Shown here: piece by piece, positions 11,138-22,051 of the stretch | Numbering within the stretch: the first letter of the stretch is position 1 | Layout of the letters: every line of letters starts with the position of its first letter | Position numbers and translations under genes: made by a program | The notes under the pieces: model-generated | Databases searched by the model: none | What the model was told of the DNA's origin: nothing | What the model saw: the letters and a program-made list of their open reading frames with translations, nothing else | Source of the DNA: Paramecium octaurelia | Lineage: Eukaryota > Ciliophora > Oligohymenophorea > Peniculida > Parameciidae | Direction: 5' to 3' | DNA: 64,000 nt | Assembly: GCA_905182995.1 (NCBI GenBank) | Contig: CAJJDP010000036.1 | Location: 355,596-419,595 of the forward strand

Positions 11138-12249
11138 TCATGTATTTGAATTCTATAAGAAGACAACAATTACAGTAATATCATCAACTCCTTCACTAAA
11201 CTTTTTCCATTAAGTTTTAGATTCTTAAATCAATTTCTGACAAGCTCCTTGTGGATCATTATTCAAAAAGTATTGATATGTTATTTCTGCTATCTTTATG
11301 ATACTTTTAATACTTGATTATTGTCTAAAAATTCCCATAATCCATCGGAACCAATAATTATAAACAAATCATCTTTGGTTATCTAATGTTGTTTGATATC
11401 TCAATATACAAGAATTAAATACCTGGAACGTGGGAAACTCCAACTTGTTCAGCTATTTAATCTCCTATGCTTCTAGACATAGCCAAACCAGGAAAAGATG
11501 CTCCTTTAATATACACTCTGGATGGCCCTACAGATTGTCCATTTTATAGTTTATAAGTATTAACAGATCCACCTTAATTTTCTATTCTTTTTTTCTCCTT
11601 CAACAAATGTGGTTTATGATCAATAGAGAGTTCAGTTGTAATCAGTTTATCCTGTTATTTAGAACATAAAATTGCCCTTGAATCTCCTACCCAAGCACAA
11701 TGAATCACTTAGTCTCTAATAACTATCAAGGTAGCAGTTGTACCAGACATAAGTGAATCAAAATGAGAATGAGAAGCAACATTTGAATGAGCACTTACAA
11801 ATAGCTTCACAAAATCAATCGTTTTAAATTCCTTAATTGCATATTCTAATTTATAATATATTGTGTATACACTAAAAATAATCTCTAACATATGTGCTTA
11901 TTTAATCACCGTCAGTTCCATGTCCATCCATAACAGCAAAAATTCCTTATTCATCATCTATAATTTCAGCAAACTCTCTGTCTTAATTTGTTTTTTCACA
12001 AAATCCATCAAATCCAGGCTTAGATAAGGATCCATAATAGAGTTAAATGTCAACTTTAGGGATTTTGGAGTTAATGATTCTCCTGGATTTTTATTGTAAT
12101 GGTGGCTTTTTGAATGTTTTTTAAGAGATTTGTTTATCCATCAATTGGGGTAATTTACATTTTTGATCTGTGTTTGTTTATTCTCTACTTGTCTATCTTC
12201 TATTCTCTGACTTGGATCTAATTGTCTAATGAATATTAACTAATTTCAT
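11138..12249 (-). CDS. PP2C-type protein phosphatase
   Basis: About 347 residues. PPM-family motifs appear in order: GFDGFCEKTNQD, IFAVMDGHGTDGD (metal-binding Asp-Gly), AHSNVASHSHF then SGTTATLIVI, CAWVGDSRAIL, LAMSRSIGDQIAEQVGV, IIIGSDGLWEFLDNNQ and GVDDITVIVVFL. All the metal-coordinating Asp residues expected of PP2C Ser/Thr phosphatases are present. The N-terminal ~90 residues are basic and Gln/Ser-rich. Three introns (25, 23 and 20 nt) fit. ATG 12249 lies 9 bp from the ATG of the divergent TTLL gene. Confidence 0.92.
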
Positions 12250-12258
12250 TATTAAAAT

Positions 12259-14201
12259 ATGTTGGAAAATCAAATGTTGTAATTTTTGAATTCAGACTTT
12301 TAACAATTTACATAATAAGATAAGCAGGATAAGCAGGATGAAAATACTGAGACTGAAGTTCCAAATACCTCTCAAAGACAATTGAGAGTTAAGAGTTTTG
12401 AGGAAAAGCCTGCCAATAAACCATTAAATTTGATATTCTAAATGTTGTTGCAGAAGAAAACACAGAAAAGATAATAAATCAAGGTGGATCCAAAATCAAT
12501 ACCTTTGTCTATTAATCTCTCTGTTCAAGTGTAAGAGTTACCCATAATACGTAAAATAATGGAGAAGAATGAATGGAAAAAGGCTCATAATTTTGATGGG
12601 GACATCTTATGGTGCGGTCCTGATAATGTACAATAAGCCAAACAATTTACTTATGATTTTGCTATGGTCTTTATGAATTTATGCATCAGTAGAATTCCTG
12701 GAGCTAAACTTATCTCTACAAAAAAGGAAACTACGTCAATCATGGCTAAAATGAGATAGTATAATATGTGTCATATTATATTAGATATTTTCCGTCTATT
12801 TTTAATTTTTATCCAAAAACATACACCATGCCAGAGGATTTACATGAATTCATTGAGGATTTTGAAAAAAAGGATGGCATCTCTTACATAGCCAAACCTG
12901 ATAAGGGAACTTAGGGTTAAGGCATCTTCATAGTCAGCTAGATAGAAGATTTATTTAACAATGGTGTCAAGGATGTCTCATATATTAAGAAGTAATTGTA
13001 TTTCAATATTTAGAAACTATATTATATAAGAGTATATAAGTAATCCCCTACTATTGGATGACAAGAAATTCGATTTTAGATTGTATGTGTTGATTACTTC
13101 ACTCAAGCCATTGATTGCCTATATAAATGAAGAAGGCTTAGCAAGATTGTGCACTGAAAATTATTAGGACATCACATCAAGTAATCTCTCTAATGTTTAT
13201 ATGCATCTAACAAACTATTCATTAAATAAAAGTAAAAGACAACAATAGTATAACCATAGATAGTCAAAATTTTATTATTCATCCTCCAGATTTCCAGAAA
13301 ATGAATCTTGGAACTAAAAGAACTTATACATCTGCCAAAAAAACATTGATGAAAATGGGCATCGATGTTCCCAAACTAAAATTGAGAATTGAACAAACCA
13401 TTGTAAGATTCTTATATGGAATTGCTCCCTTTTTAGTAAGAAATCCTATCTATTAGTAAAGTTAAATTCAACCAGGGAAGTCTATCAAGACAAGTGGGAA
13501 AAAGCTAACTGTTTTCATGTTATTGGATTTGATATTTTGATTGATAAAGATTTAAAGCCTTGGATTATTGAGATTAATGCAAATCCTAGTTTGGAGATCA
13601 CTTAAGTAGTGTAAAATGCAAATGGAAGTAAAAGAGTAGAGACCAGTTCATTAGATGCTTTTGTTAAAACTAAAGTGATTGAAGATGCTTTCATTATTGC
13701 TGTTAAAACACCTTAGGAATAAATTGAATAGATTGGTAAGGGGAAATATTGCAATAGTTATAAAATGATTATTGACGGTTAACCACCTATTGAGAATTTA
13801 GATTTGGTAATTTATGCTTTTTTATTTTCAACTTTAGTTCTATAAATTGGTTGATCTGTACAGTAATCTATGTGGGTTGAGATATGGCAATTTGAATTAA
13901 ATGAGATTTTGCAGATTGGCTAACAATCCACAGTTGATTAATGAATTGCTAATAAAATCAGATTACGATTTGATTTACAAAAAAATCTAGTTAAAATCAT
14001 TATAAACAGATTTAAATTTCCTGGGCTTCATTGAAGCTATCGAATCTATCTCAGAAAAGGTATTAAAATAGTATTATAAATCATAAGCTTTTGAAACGGA
14101 AAGCTTCGAATTATACATTATAAAAGGCAGTGACCTATGTTGTAAATATGGCCTTAAAGGCTCCTCAATAACAGCAAAGACCTTTGACTGCAAAAAGATG
14201 A
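12259..14201 (+). CDS. TTLL: TTLL-family ligase, probable polyglutamylase type
   Basis: About 600 residues. A variable N-terminal region is followed by [77 protein letters not shown] and [20 protein letters not shown], the ordered TTL-domain motifs with the ATP and metal sites. The set is closest to TTLL4/6/11-type glutamylases (inference from motif style). The C-terminus is basic and Gln-rich. Several short introns are needed, including 26 nt inside KMRQ/YFPS and 28 nt near the end. It differs clearly from the TTLL gene at 2951-5179, so the two are not recent copies. Confidence 0.85.
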
Positions 14202-14256
14202 TTTGGTGTTTTAAATAAAATATACTAATTTTTTGTTTAATTAATTAATAATTGAA

Positions 14257-14857
14257 ATGTTTTATGTAGTAAAAGGACTCAAAACTAAATTGTCAATAGA
14301 GCCAAACTATTTAGATCAATTAAAAGATTAGAAGTTCATTTTAGAATAAATAGTATAGAAATTAGAAGGGAAGTACTTCAATGATGTTGGGTACATCATT
14401 TGTATAACTAAATGCATGAATTACAATTAAAATTAGGATGATTAAATTGATGCATTAATTGAAGAGGATGGAACCGTCAAAGTGGTGGTATAAATTCATT
14501 CCATATCAGATTAAATTCGAAGCCATAGTATTTAAAGTGCAGGAAAAGGAAATAGTCGATGTTGAAGTGATCAAATGTGAAGCCTAAGCAGTCTATGCAA
14601 AATTGGGGCCAATTGAATTTATCATTCCAAGGGATAAATTGCCTACTAATTTCACCTTTTCTAATGTATATGTATCATTTTGAACTCAGGAATCCTATAA
14701 AGATTAAGATGAAGAAGTGATTAAATAAGGTACTAAATTAAGAGTCCAAGTTCAAAAAACACATTATAAACAAGGCAAATTAAGAGCATTTGCTCATCTC
14801 ACGGGTGACAATTTAGACAATATTTGTGGTATACTAAGTGATGATCTGAAGTTATGA
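14257..14857 (+). CDS. RPB7: RPB7-like RNA polymerase stalk subunit
   Basis: About 184 residues. It starts MFYVVKGLKTKLSIEPNYL, with the N-terminal RNP-like fold (GKYFNDVGYIICITK, IKFEAIVFKVQEKEIVDVEV) and an S1/OB half (KLGPIEFIIPRDKLP, GTKLRVQVQKTHYKQGKLRAF, ending CGILSDDL). This matches RPB7, which pairs with RPB4 on the Pol II stalk. The Pol III paralogue (RPC8) is possible but fits the S1 part less well. Two introns: 22 nt after TVKVV, and 24 nt at 14666-14689 with an in-frame TGA. It lies 55 bp after the TTLL stop. Confidence 0.75.
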
Positions 14858-14880
14858 TGAATATATATATATATAATTTA

Positions 14881-15624
14881 ATGTAAGAGTTAATTAACAA
14901 ATTATTCATGATAGTAAAAATTACTCATCTATCTTATAGTTATGTGATGATGAACAATCAAAATAGAAATATCAAAGAAATAATAATACATAAGACTAGT
15001 TAAAGCAAATCACAGAAATTGTGATTAAAAAATAACAGGAATTTTTGGGATTAGAAAAACAATTATAGAAGTATGAATCAGAAGTTAGACAGAATATTAG
15101 AGTATAGTTTATAATGACAACATTAGGATCAATATTTAATGTAATAGTAGTGCGATGATTTAAAATCTAGAATTGATGAATTAGAGAGTAGCAGAACTGA
15201 GTTTTTAAATAATACAAAGAATATCATTATTGTAATTCTTCTATGTTATGTCTATAGAAATTTAAAAGAGAAAATGAAGAATTATATTAGAAATGCAAAT
15301 CCTTAACTGCTTAATTATAAAAAATTGATAATTAGGTATTAAACTTACTATTAAATTTAGTCAATTAGCAAATACTCAACTATAGATAATACTGTCATGA
15401 CCAATCTGACAAATATAGTTGACTAGAAAAAACCAAATAAAAAAACCAACACTACTCCGTAAAAACTAAAAACTGATTTCGATGTATCAGAAAAACGATT
15501 AAGTTAACCAATTTTCAAGCCCAATTATTTTTAAAAGAAATAATCTATACAAATTACTATATAAAATAAAAAAAAGTCATTCTAATAGCTAGAAAACTAT
15601 TTGAATGTAACGACAAGTATGTGA
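14881..15624 (+). CDS. Coiled-coil protein, function unknown
   Basis: About 213 residues. After MQELINKLFMI come Gln/Lys/Glu-rich heptads (LKQITEIVIKKQQEFLGLEK, LKSRIDELESSRTEFLNN, FKRENEELYQKCKSLTAQL), so a long coiled coil is likely. The tail is basic and Thr/Ser/Lys-rich. Four introns of 25-26 nt are needed, and each restores the same coiled-coil frame, which supports the model. It starts 23 bp after the RPB7-like stop. No family was recognised. Confidence 0.65.
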
Positions 15625-15641
15625 ATAATATATTTATAATA

Positions 15642-16151
15642 TCAATTCTACTTTTAATTATGTTATTTTGAATTCTATATAGCTTTTTGAATGTGAGCAT
15701 TATATTATTTTTGGGATTGCTTAATCTGTTACTTATTTTTCTCTTTTATTTCGTCTAGCTATTATTAATTTTAGTCTGTAGTTGGAATTTAACCAATTTA
15801 TTGTTTATCTTCTTACTTTTAGGGAGTATTCTTTTTATTATCTTCGTGAATCACTTAGTGATCGGATTATTTCTTCTCTTTTTAAACGCATGATGAAAAC
15901 TCTTAAGAGTGTGCTCCTGATCTCATCAATATCTAGTTAATGTAATAATCTCTTGAGAAGGCGGAAATCTTACTATCATCCATGTCCTATTTGATTTCTG
16001 AAAGGTCCTTAATTAAGCTTCTAACTTCTTCAATTGATTTGATTTGTCCTGTTCCAAATAAATAGCCAACAAGATAATGATCGATGAGTAGCTCATTTCC
16101 TTTTGATTATGATTATTAAATCTCACTTAAAAGTTCTTTAATTATTTCCAT
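15642..16151 (-). CDS. Small Gln-rich protein, function unknown
   Basis: About 169 residues from ATG 16151: a helical N-terminal half (MEIIKELLSEIQQSQSKGNE, SIEEVRSLIKDLSEIKQDMD) and a hydrophilic Gln/Lys tail. Coding-like sequence in the same frame continues upstream to about 16300 (LALNSITDLIDQL) without an ATG before an in-frame TGA, so there may be another 5' exon or a decayed start. It converges with the coiled-coil gene, 17 bp apart. The family is not recognised. Confidence 0.5.
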
Positions 16152-16779
16152 TAATTAATCTATTAAATCAGTAATTGAGTTCAATGCAAGAAGATGTTAT
16201 GATATTTTTAAATAGCTAAGATTTTTAGAGTCATTATTTAAATAAAATGGTATATTTAATAGGATGGAAATTTGTTGTTTCTGGATATCATTAATTATAT
16301 GGCGAAAATATTATCAAAAGAATAAATAAAAGATTGAGAAGTACCCATAGAAAAGTATCTATTCATTAGAAAATAGACATTGAGTGAACTCATTCTTCGT
16401 GTTTATTTTAAAATTTTGGAGGATAATAGATTTGCACTAAGATAAACATCTCTAGACTATAATGATATGTCAATTTGTTTAATTATAAAATATTTAGCAC
16501 TCTATTCTTGAATAATTAATCGATATTTATAATCAAATTTGATATTGTCTTAAATCAATTATGTTTTCTAAGTTCAGATTCATCATCAAATAGCCTATCA
16601 ATTTATCATTTCAGCTCAAATAAGGCTAATAAATGTTAATAGAATAAATGCAGATATTTATCAATCCTATTTATTTGATAACTTCTAATATAAGGAAATG
16701 TTTATGAATCTCTAAGTTATGCATTATTTAATTTATTAAGTTATAATTTAATCTTCATATTTGACTATTTTATCTTTAA
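16152..16779. other. Intergenic stretch, no supported gene
   Basis: Very AT-rich. Short coding-like patches occur on the minus strand (for example GTSQSFIYSFDNIF near 16330 and DDESELRK near 16590), but no frame, start or splice pattern holds together. It may contain remains of a 5' exon of the neighbouring minus-strand gene. Confidence 0.4.
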
Positions 16780-17671
16780 TTTAAATTTACATTCACCCAT
16801 TTCCCAATTTTTTATCATTTTTATATCAACTTTTCTATATAATTTGCTAATATTCTAAGAAATAATAACATATCTCTTCAGTCTTAATACTTTAATATTC
16901 ATCATATGATCCACCACCATATTTATATATAATTGTATTTCTTCACCTCATTAATTATCAAATATAATAATAGAGTAATCTTTTGTCCTAAACATATTTA
17001 CAAGCTCCAAAATTGCAATTATCTTTTTATTCACAGTGCTCATAAGGTTTAACTTGCCTTCTATGATATTTGTAATTTTACTTGCAATAATTTGAAAAAA
17101 TATCCTTCCATAATCATTGTTTAAAACCATTCAAATTATAGAAAATAATTTTCAGATCATACCATAATATTGAAGATATACAATTATTTAATTTTAAAGA
17201 AATAAGGACTTTGAGTCTATTATAGAAATTCTATCCAAATTATACATAAGCTTTAAGAGTTTTAATCGAATATCTTACCAATACCAGGTAATAAATTTCG
17301 AAAACCTATTAAAAATAATATTATGAAGAAAGTAGAATCAGAATACTCGTATTTATATATGTATTTAATATTATTTTCAAAAATAGATATAAACCATTTA
17401 TCTCTTTTGTTATTATTATTAAATTAAATTATATTATCCACCAATCAGGTTCATCCAAAATTGAGATCTAAAACAAAACTTATAATTCAAAGTCTATAAA
17501 ATTATATAAAAGATTCAAATAATCAATTTTAGAATATGTATTTTATTTAGTTTTGTTCACTTGTATAATAATAATTAATATTATGATTTGAATATTATCC
17601 CATATTATAAATTAATTGTATAATAGTAATTATTAAATAAATTCAATTTTCTTATTATCAATGATGAGCAT
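16780..17671 (-). pseudogene. Decayed host gene with a Cys-rich motif
   Basis: From ATG 17671 (MLIIDNKKIEFI) one frame stays open for about 180 codons and looks protein-like in places (LVRYSIKTLKAYVQFGQ, NRLKVLISLKLNNCISSILW). It then meets a TGA near 17125 with no credible intron around it. Downstream, fragments continue in two frames: IIASKITNIIEGK in one, and KPYEHCEQKDNCNFGACKY then YKYGGGSYDEYQSIKTEEIC in another, broken by further TGAs. Spaced Cys residues suggest a small metal-binding motif, but no family was identified. I read it as a recently decayed gene; a gene with unusual introns is the alternative. Confidence 0.4.
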
Positions 17672-17880
17672 AAGAGTAGTGAAACTACATAAAAAATGAG
17701 TACATTCATCTAGGCTATCTGATTATATTTTTAATCTTATTTAAAGTAATTATCAATTTCTTTGATTTGTTAAAATATTATAATCATAAATCTATTTTGT
17801 CATAAAATTTGCTTTATCGTTTATTGAATTGGTTTATTGAATATAATATTAACTAATAATTAATTTTATTTATAAAATAT

Positions 17881-19975
17881 ATGAATTAAGAAGAGAAGCA
17901 AAATGAAAATAAAGAACCAGAAGTGAAGGATAACGTAGAAGATTTTGGCATAAAAGTGTTATCTGCAGGTTAGAAATAGATATAAATGTATTAGAGGAAT
18001 AGAAAAAGATTATGTTACAAATAAGTTAAGAAGAATCATTCAATCTAAAAAATATAGAGTAAAGAGAAGATGATGCTGTCTTTATAGAGGATGAACCAGA
18101 AAAGGCCTTGGCAAAACTTTTAGCACTTAATTAATTAAATTTTTAAGAGAGGTAATACATTGAATTATATTCATAGATAAGCTTATGCTAAACATTTGGC
18201 AGAACTGATAATATTGATAGGAAATGAAGCATAATAATAATTGACATAGATTATAAATCAATTAATTAATGATAGTGATGAAATGAAGAAAATCTTGATT
18301 CATTAACTAAATTTATTGTTTGATTAAATAGATGTACAAAAGATTAAACTACATATATTACCAGCATTGATGTAATTAATAAAATATCATAATTTTGACA
18401 TTTAATCCGATGTTCAAAAATAGTTATCTAGAGTGATTTAGAAATTGTCTAAAGAAGAAATAAAAGATTTGATACTGAATGATATAGTGCTTATGATTCA
18501 CGATGAATCGAATGAAGAAAATAAAATGATAGCTTTACAATTTTTTGGTTCTTATGCTCATATTGCCGATTAATAATTTTTAGAGTCATTCATTTCAATT
18601 GAAATAATAAATGCAGGTGAGGATATTAGTGTTAGAGTAAGAAAAGAATCAATTTAATAATTACCATATATTGCAAAATCAGTAAGGCCTGAGTTTTTTG
18701 TGTCCAAAATACTTCCTTATTATCTTTAGTACATCTACCTTTAAATTATCTTAATAGAAAATCTGAAGATAAGTCATCATGGCATATACGCAAAGCTTGT
18801 GTAGAAATAATTGTGAAATTAGCTGATATAGCTCCTAAATAAGTAAGATAGAATGAATTGTCTAATAAAATGATTGACTTCCTAAAGTATTAAATAGATT
18901 TCTAAATAGGGACTCAAATAAGTGGGTGAAAGCATCGGCATTCTTTCTTCTGGGATAATTCATTTATAAATTACATGATTGTAATTAAAAAAATGAATAA
19001 TTATTAAATGAATATTGCAGGTCCATAAATAAAGACGTCTGTGAATATTTCTCATCTGATTAAGAAATTTATGATGCTTGTGCAGCAACTTTCCATTAAG
19101 TGGTTTAAATATATGGATAAGAGAAGTGGCCTCATCTATTTAAACTATTATAGGGTCTTGTAAAAAATAAAGGAGTCAGAAAAGTATTGGCAGAAAACTT
19201 ATATATAATTGCTAAATCATGTGGTCCAAGATATGCTGAAAAAGATCTGGTCTCCATTTTAGATTCATTTTTGAAAGATTTGAATGATGAAGTCAAATAT
19301 GCAGCTGCATAAAATTTATGGGAATTTATAAGGATATTCGATGAGGATAAAAGAGATAATTTATTAGATGTTGTGTTAATCATATAAGTATTTTATATTC
19401 TCAATATTCACAGAGAGATCAAAAGAAATGGAGAATACGTCACCTTATTGCTAAGTAAATTAAGCATTTGGTTCCTTTATATAGTGTAGATAACATATTT
19501 CAAATCATAGTGCCAATCACATTGAAGTTATGTAATGATATTGTAGCGGTTGTAAGAAAATAAGCAGCCAAAGAGATGCATTCCATTTTGTAATCTTTGA
19601 ATACAGAGGATGAAACAAGCCAAATTTATTATTAATGTTTAATTGAGAATATTAAGGCTTATGGAATCAGTCATCGTTTTAATCAGAGATAAGCGTATAG
19701 CTATTATTTTTATTATCAGATTTGCATATATGTGTTCAAAATTGATCACTCTCAAAGATTTTGAATCCACTTTCTTGGAATAATTTGTTTCACTCAGTTT
19801 AGACCCAGTAAAGAATGTCAGAATTACAGTAGCTCTTATTGTTTAAAAACGATTTTAATAAGGTAACCTTGAGAGTATTATTCTAGGACATCTTAAGGAT
19901 AATTAGAAAATATAGTAGATGATATAAAATTTGAAGAGTCATAAGGATAGAGAAGTGCTAATAATTTTGAACTGA
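17881..19975 (+). CDS. PPP4R1: PP4 regulatory subunit 1-like HEAT-repeat protein
   Basis: About 645 residues of HEAT repeats after an acidic Gln/Glu N-terminus (MNQEEKQNENKEPEVKDNVE). Diagnostic stretches match PPP4R1 more closely than the PP2A A subunit: WHIRKACVEIIVKLADIAP, NKWVKASAFFLLGQFI, SILDSFLKDLNDEVKYAAAQ, EFIRIFDEDKRDNLLDVVL, VPITLKLCNDIVAVVRKQAA and a C-terminal LKSHKDREVLIIL. These proteins scaffold the PP4 catalytic subunit (known of the family). Several introns of 20-33 nt are needed. A GT...AG segment near 19862-19885 is 24 nt, in frame and stop-free, and may be exon. The nearby PP2C gene has no evident link. Confidence 0.82.
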
Positions 19976-20172
19976 TTAAATTTAAATTTACATGTATATG
20001 TTTATTATTATGTAACATTGACACTTACTTGGCTATTCTAAAATGATTCAACAATAATTGTTATAATTAAATGAATTAAAATTACACAATTATCTTGCAA
20101 ATATTAAATAATAATTGTTGATAAATAAAATAATCAAATTAAACTTAGATTTAATTAAGAAAATGTATTTAA

Positions 20173-22040
20173 GATGTTAATTTTCAAGCCAAATGATTCA
20201 ATATAGTCAAGGATTCCTTAAAGGTTTTGTTTCTTTTAAATAGCTAAAAGATTAGACATATAGAAATCTCATTTGATATTTCAGCAAAATATTTCTTTAT
20301 TTGCTTTAATAAACATTTTAGAATTAAACTAACATGAAAATATATTGATATAATAGATCTATAAAAACAATGCCAAGAATCAGGATGAGTCATAGTAGTA
20401 TGATGATGAATTTATATACATAGATAGTATATATCTTTAATCTTGCATTTAAATGTTTGGATAAGCTATTTGGGATGCGTATATTCCTTACGTAATGTAT
20501 AATTGAGAAGGTGGTTAAAATTATTTTCATAGATAATACCTAATTGATTGAAAATTTCTTCAATTTTATATAATTATTAAATAAAACCAAAATACTTAAA
20601 ATACTTGCTATATTTAAAATATAGAGCTAATACATGAATACGAGTAAACAAATTTAGTAAAATGTTGATTACGGAAATTCTATATATACCATTCAGATAG
20701 CACTCTTTGTGAAGCTAAAAGTATAAGAAATCAAATATATAAATAGTTATTTAATAATAGCCTCTACTGATAATTATTTTTCAACGAAGTTCTTATTAAA
20801 TCTGAGTCTCAAAATTTAGTTAATCGATCTTTAAATGCTGTTACAATATTTAAACAATTGTATTACTTTGTATTCCAAAATATTTTATCTTAATTTTCCC
20901 ATGCAATTTCATTTGAACTTTATATGTATCAGGATTTTGGTTCTAAATAAAGAATAAATCAAAACAAGAATAATGCTATTAAAGAATTACAAATTTTTTT
21001 AAACCAATACGAAAATTCTTCATCAAATACAAGTTACAAGTAAAAGACTTCACATACAAAATATTAATCATTTTCTATCGTAGAACTGGATGGAGTATTT
21101 ATTTATGCAATTGAAGATCTTATGCCTTATAATTGATATTCTTTTATCTATAAATCTGATCAGAAGAAGCCTAATATCTTTTTATAATTGAGAAACAGAT
21201 CTAGATTTCTTAAATTTGCGCATATATTGTAAGCTACTCTTAAATTAAAAAACTCCTTACATTATCAATGGTTGATTTTGTTATAACTCCAAATATTATG
21301 ATTATAGTTGTACTTTTTCCTTTTATTATGTTTCATGGATTATTATAGCAGGAATTAGTCAAGAAAGTTCACTAGGTCTCAATACTATGAATAAAAGTTA
21401 AGTACTCACTATTGGGAATATTTTTAAATTATGCCCAAGATACTTATTACTTTTTCGATGTTAATTTATCACGAGAATGTAGACCGATCAAACCATTTAT
21501 TTTGCAAATTTATGGTCAATTCCAAATGACAAAAACCCTATCAGATAAGAAACTTTAATATCATTGATTCTACACTATAATGACTATGCAAATTTCAAAA
21601 ATTACGATATTGCCATATTTTTAGGGATAAATTTGAGAATTGGAAAAATGATCTAGGGTAAATATCTTATTTTGTATAAAAATAAGGCAGAAGGAAACAA
21701 ATTATAAGATGATTGATTTTTATGATTAAAACCTATTAGCTGGAAAACTAATATAAGGAAAAATATTAATTTAAAAATCATTCCATTTTAAAATAAGTAA
21801 GATAAAATATTGAGAAGTACATTTGGTGTTGATATGTACTTGAATTTTTCAATTTCAATTTGATCATAAACAAAATACTTTGATTAATTACAAAGTACTA
21901 ATATATTAGGTTTAACTTATATAAAATAATCTTCTTCAGATAATTGATGAAAATTTACGATCTGATGCTGATTCTAATTTATTGGTTTGTTAAGACAAAT
22001 TTCTATAAATATTATATATTTTAATAATTTTTTTTTTAAA
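20173..22040 (+). pseudogene. Decayed gene, plus strand, family unknown
   Basis: Coding-like stretches on the plus strand run through this 1.9 kb but change frame and meet in-frame TGAs. Clear islands: MLIFKPNDSIQSRIPQRF onward from about 20175; QMFGQAIWDAYIPYVMYN near 20455; ELDGVFIYAIEDLMPYN then a TGA and YSFIYKSDQKKPNIFLQLRN near 21090; FFDVNLSRECRPIKPFILQ near 21460. A few breaks could be introns (one 19-nt candidate near 20500), but not all. The next gene begins at 22052. I read it as a pseudogene of a roughly 600-residue protein; no homologue was recognised. Confidence 0.45.
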
Positions 22041-22051
22041 TCTTGAGAGTG

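Noticed and set aside
16330-16394. A roughly 64-nt intron joining an upstream ATG to the small minus-strand gene
   Set aside because: Nearly all other introns here are 18-31 nt (the longest candidate is 44 nt) and the joined N-terminus has no supporting similarity.
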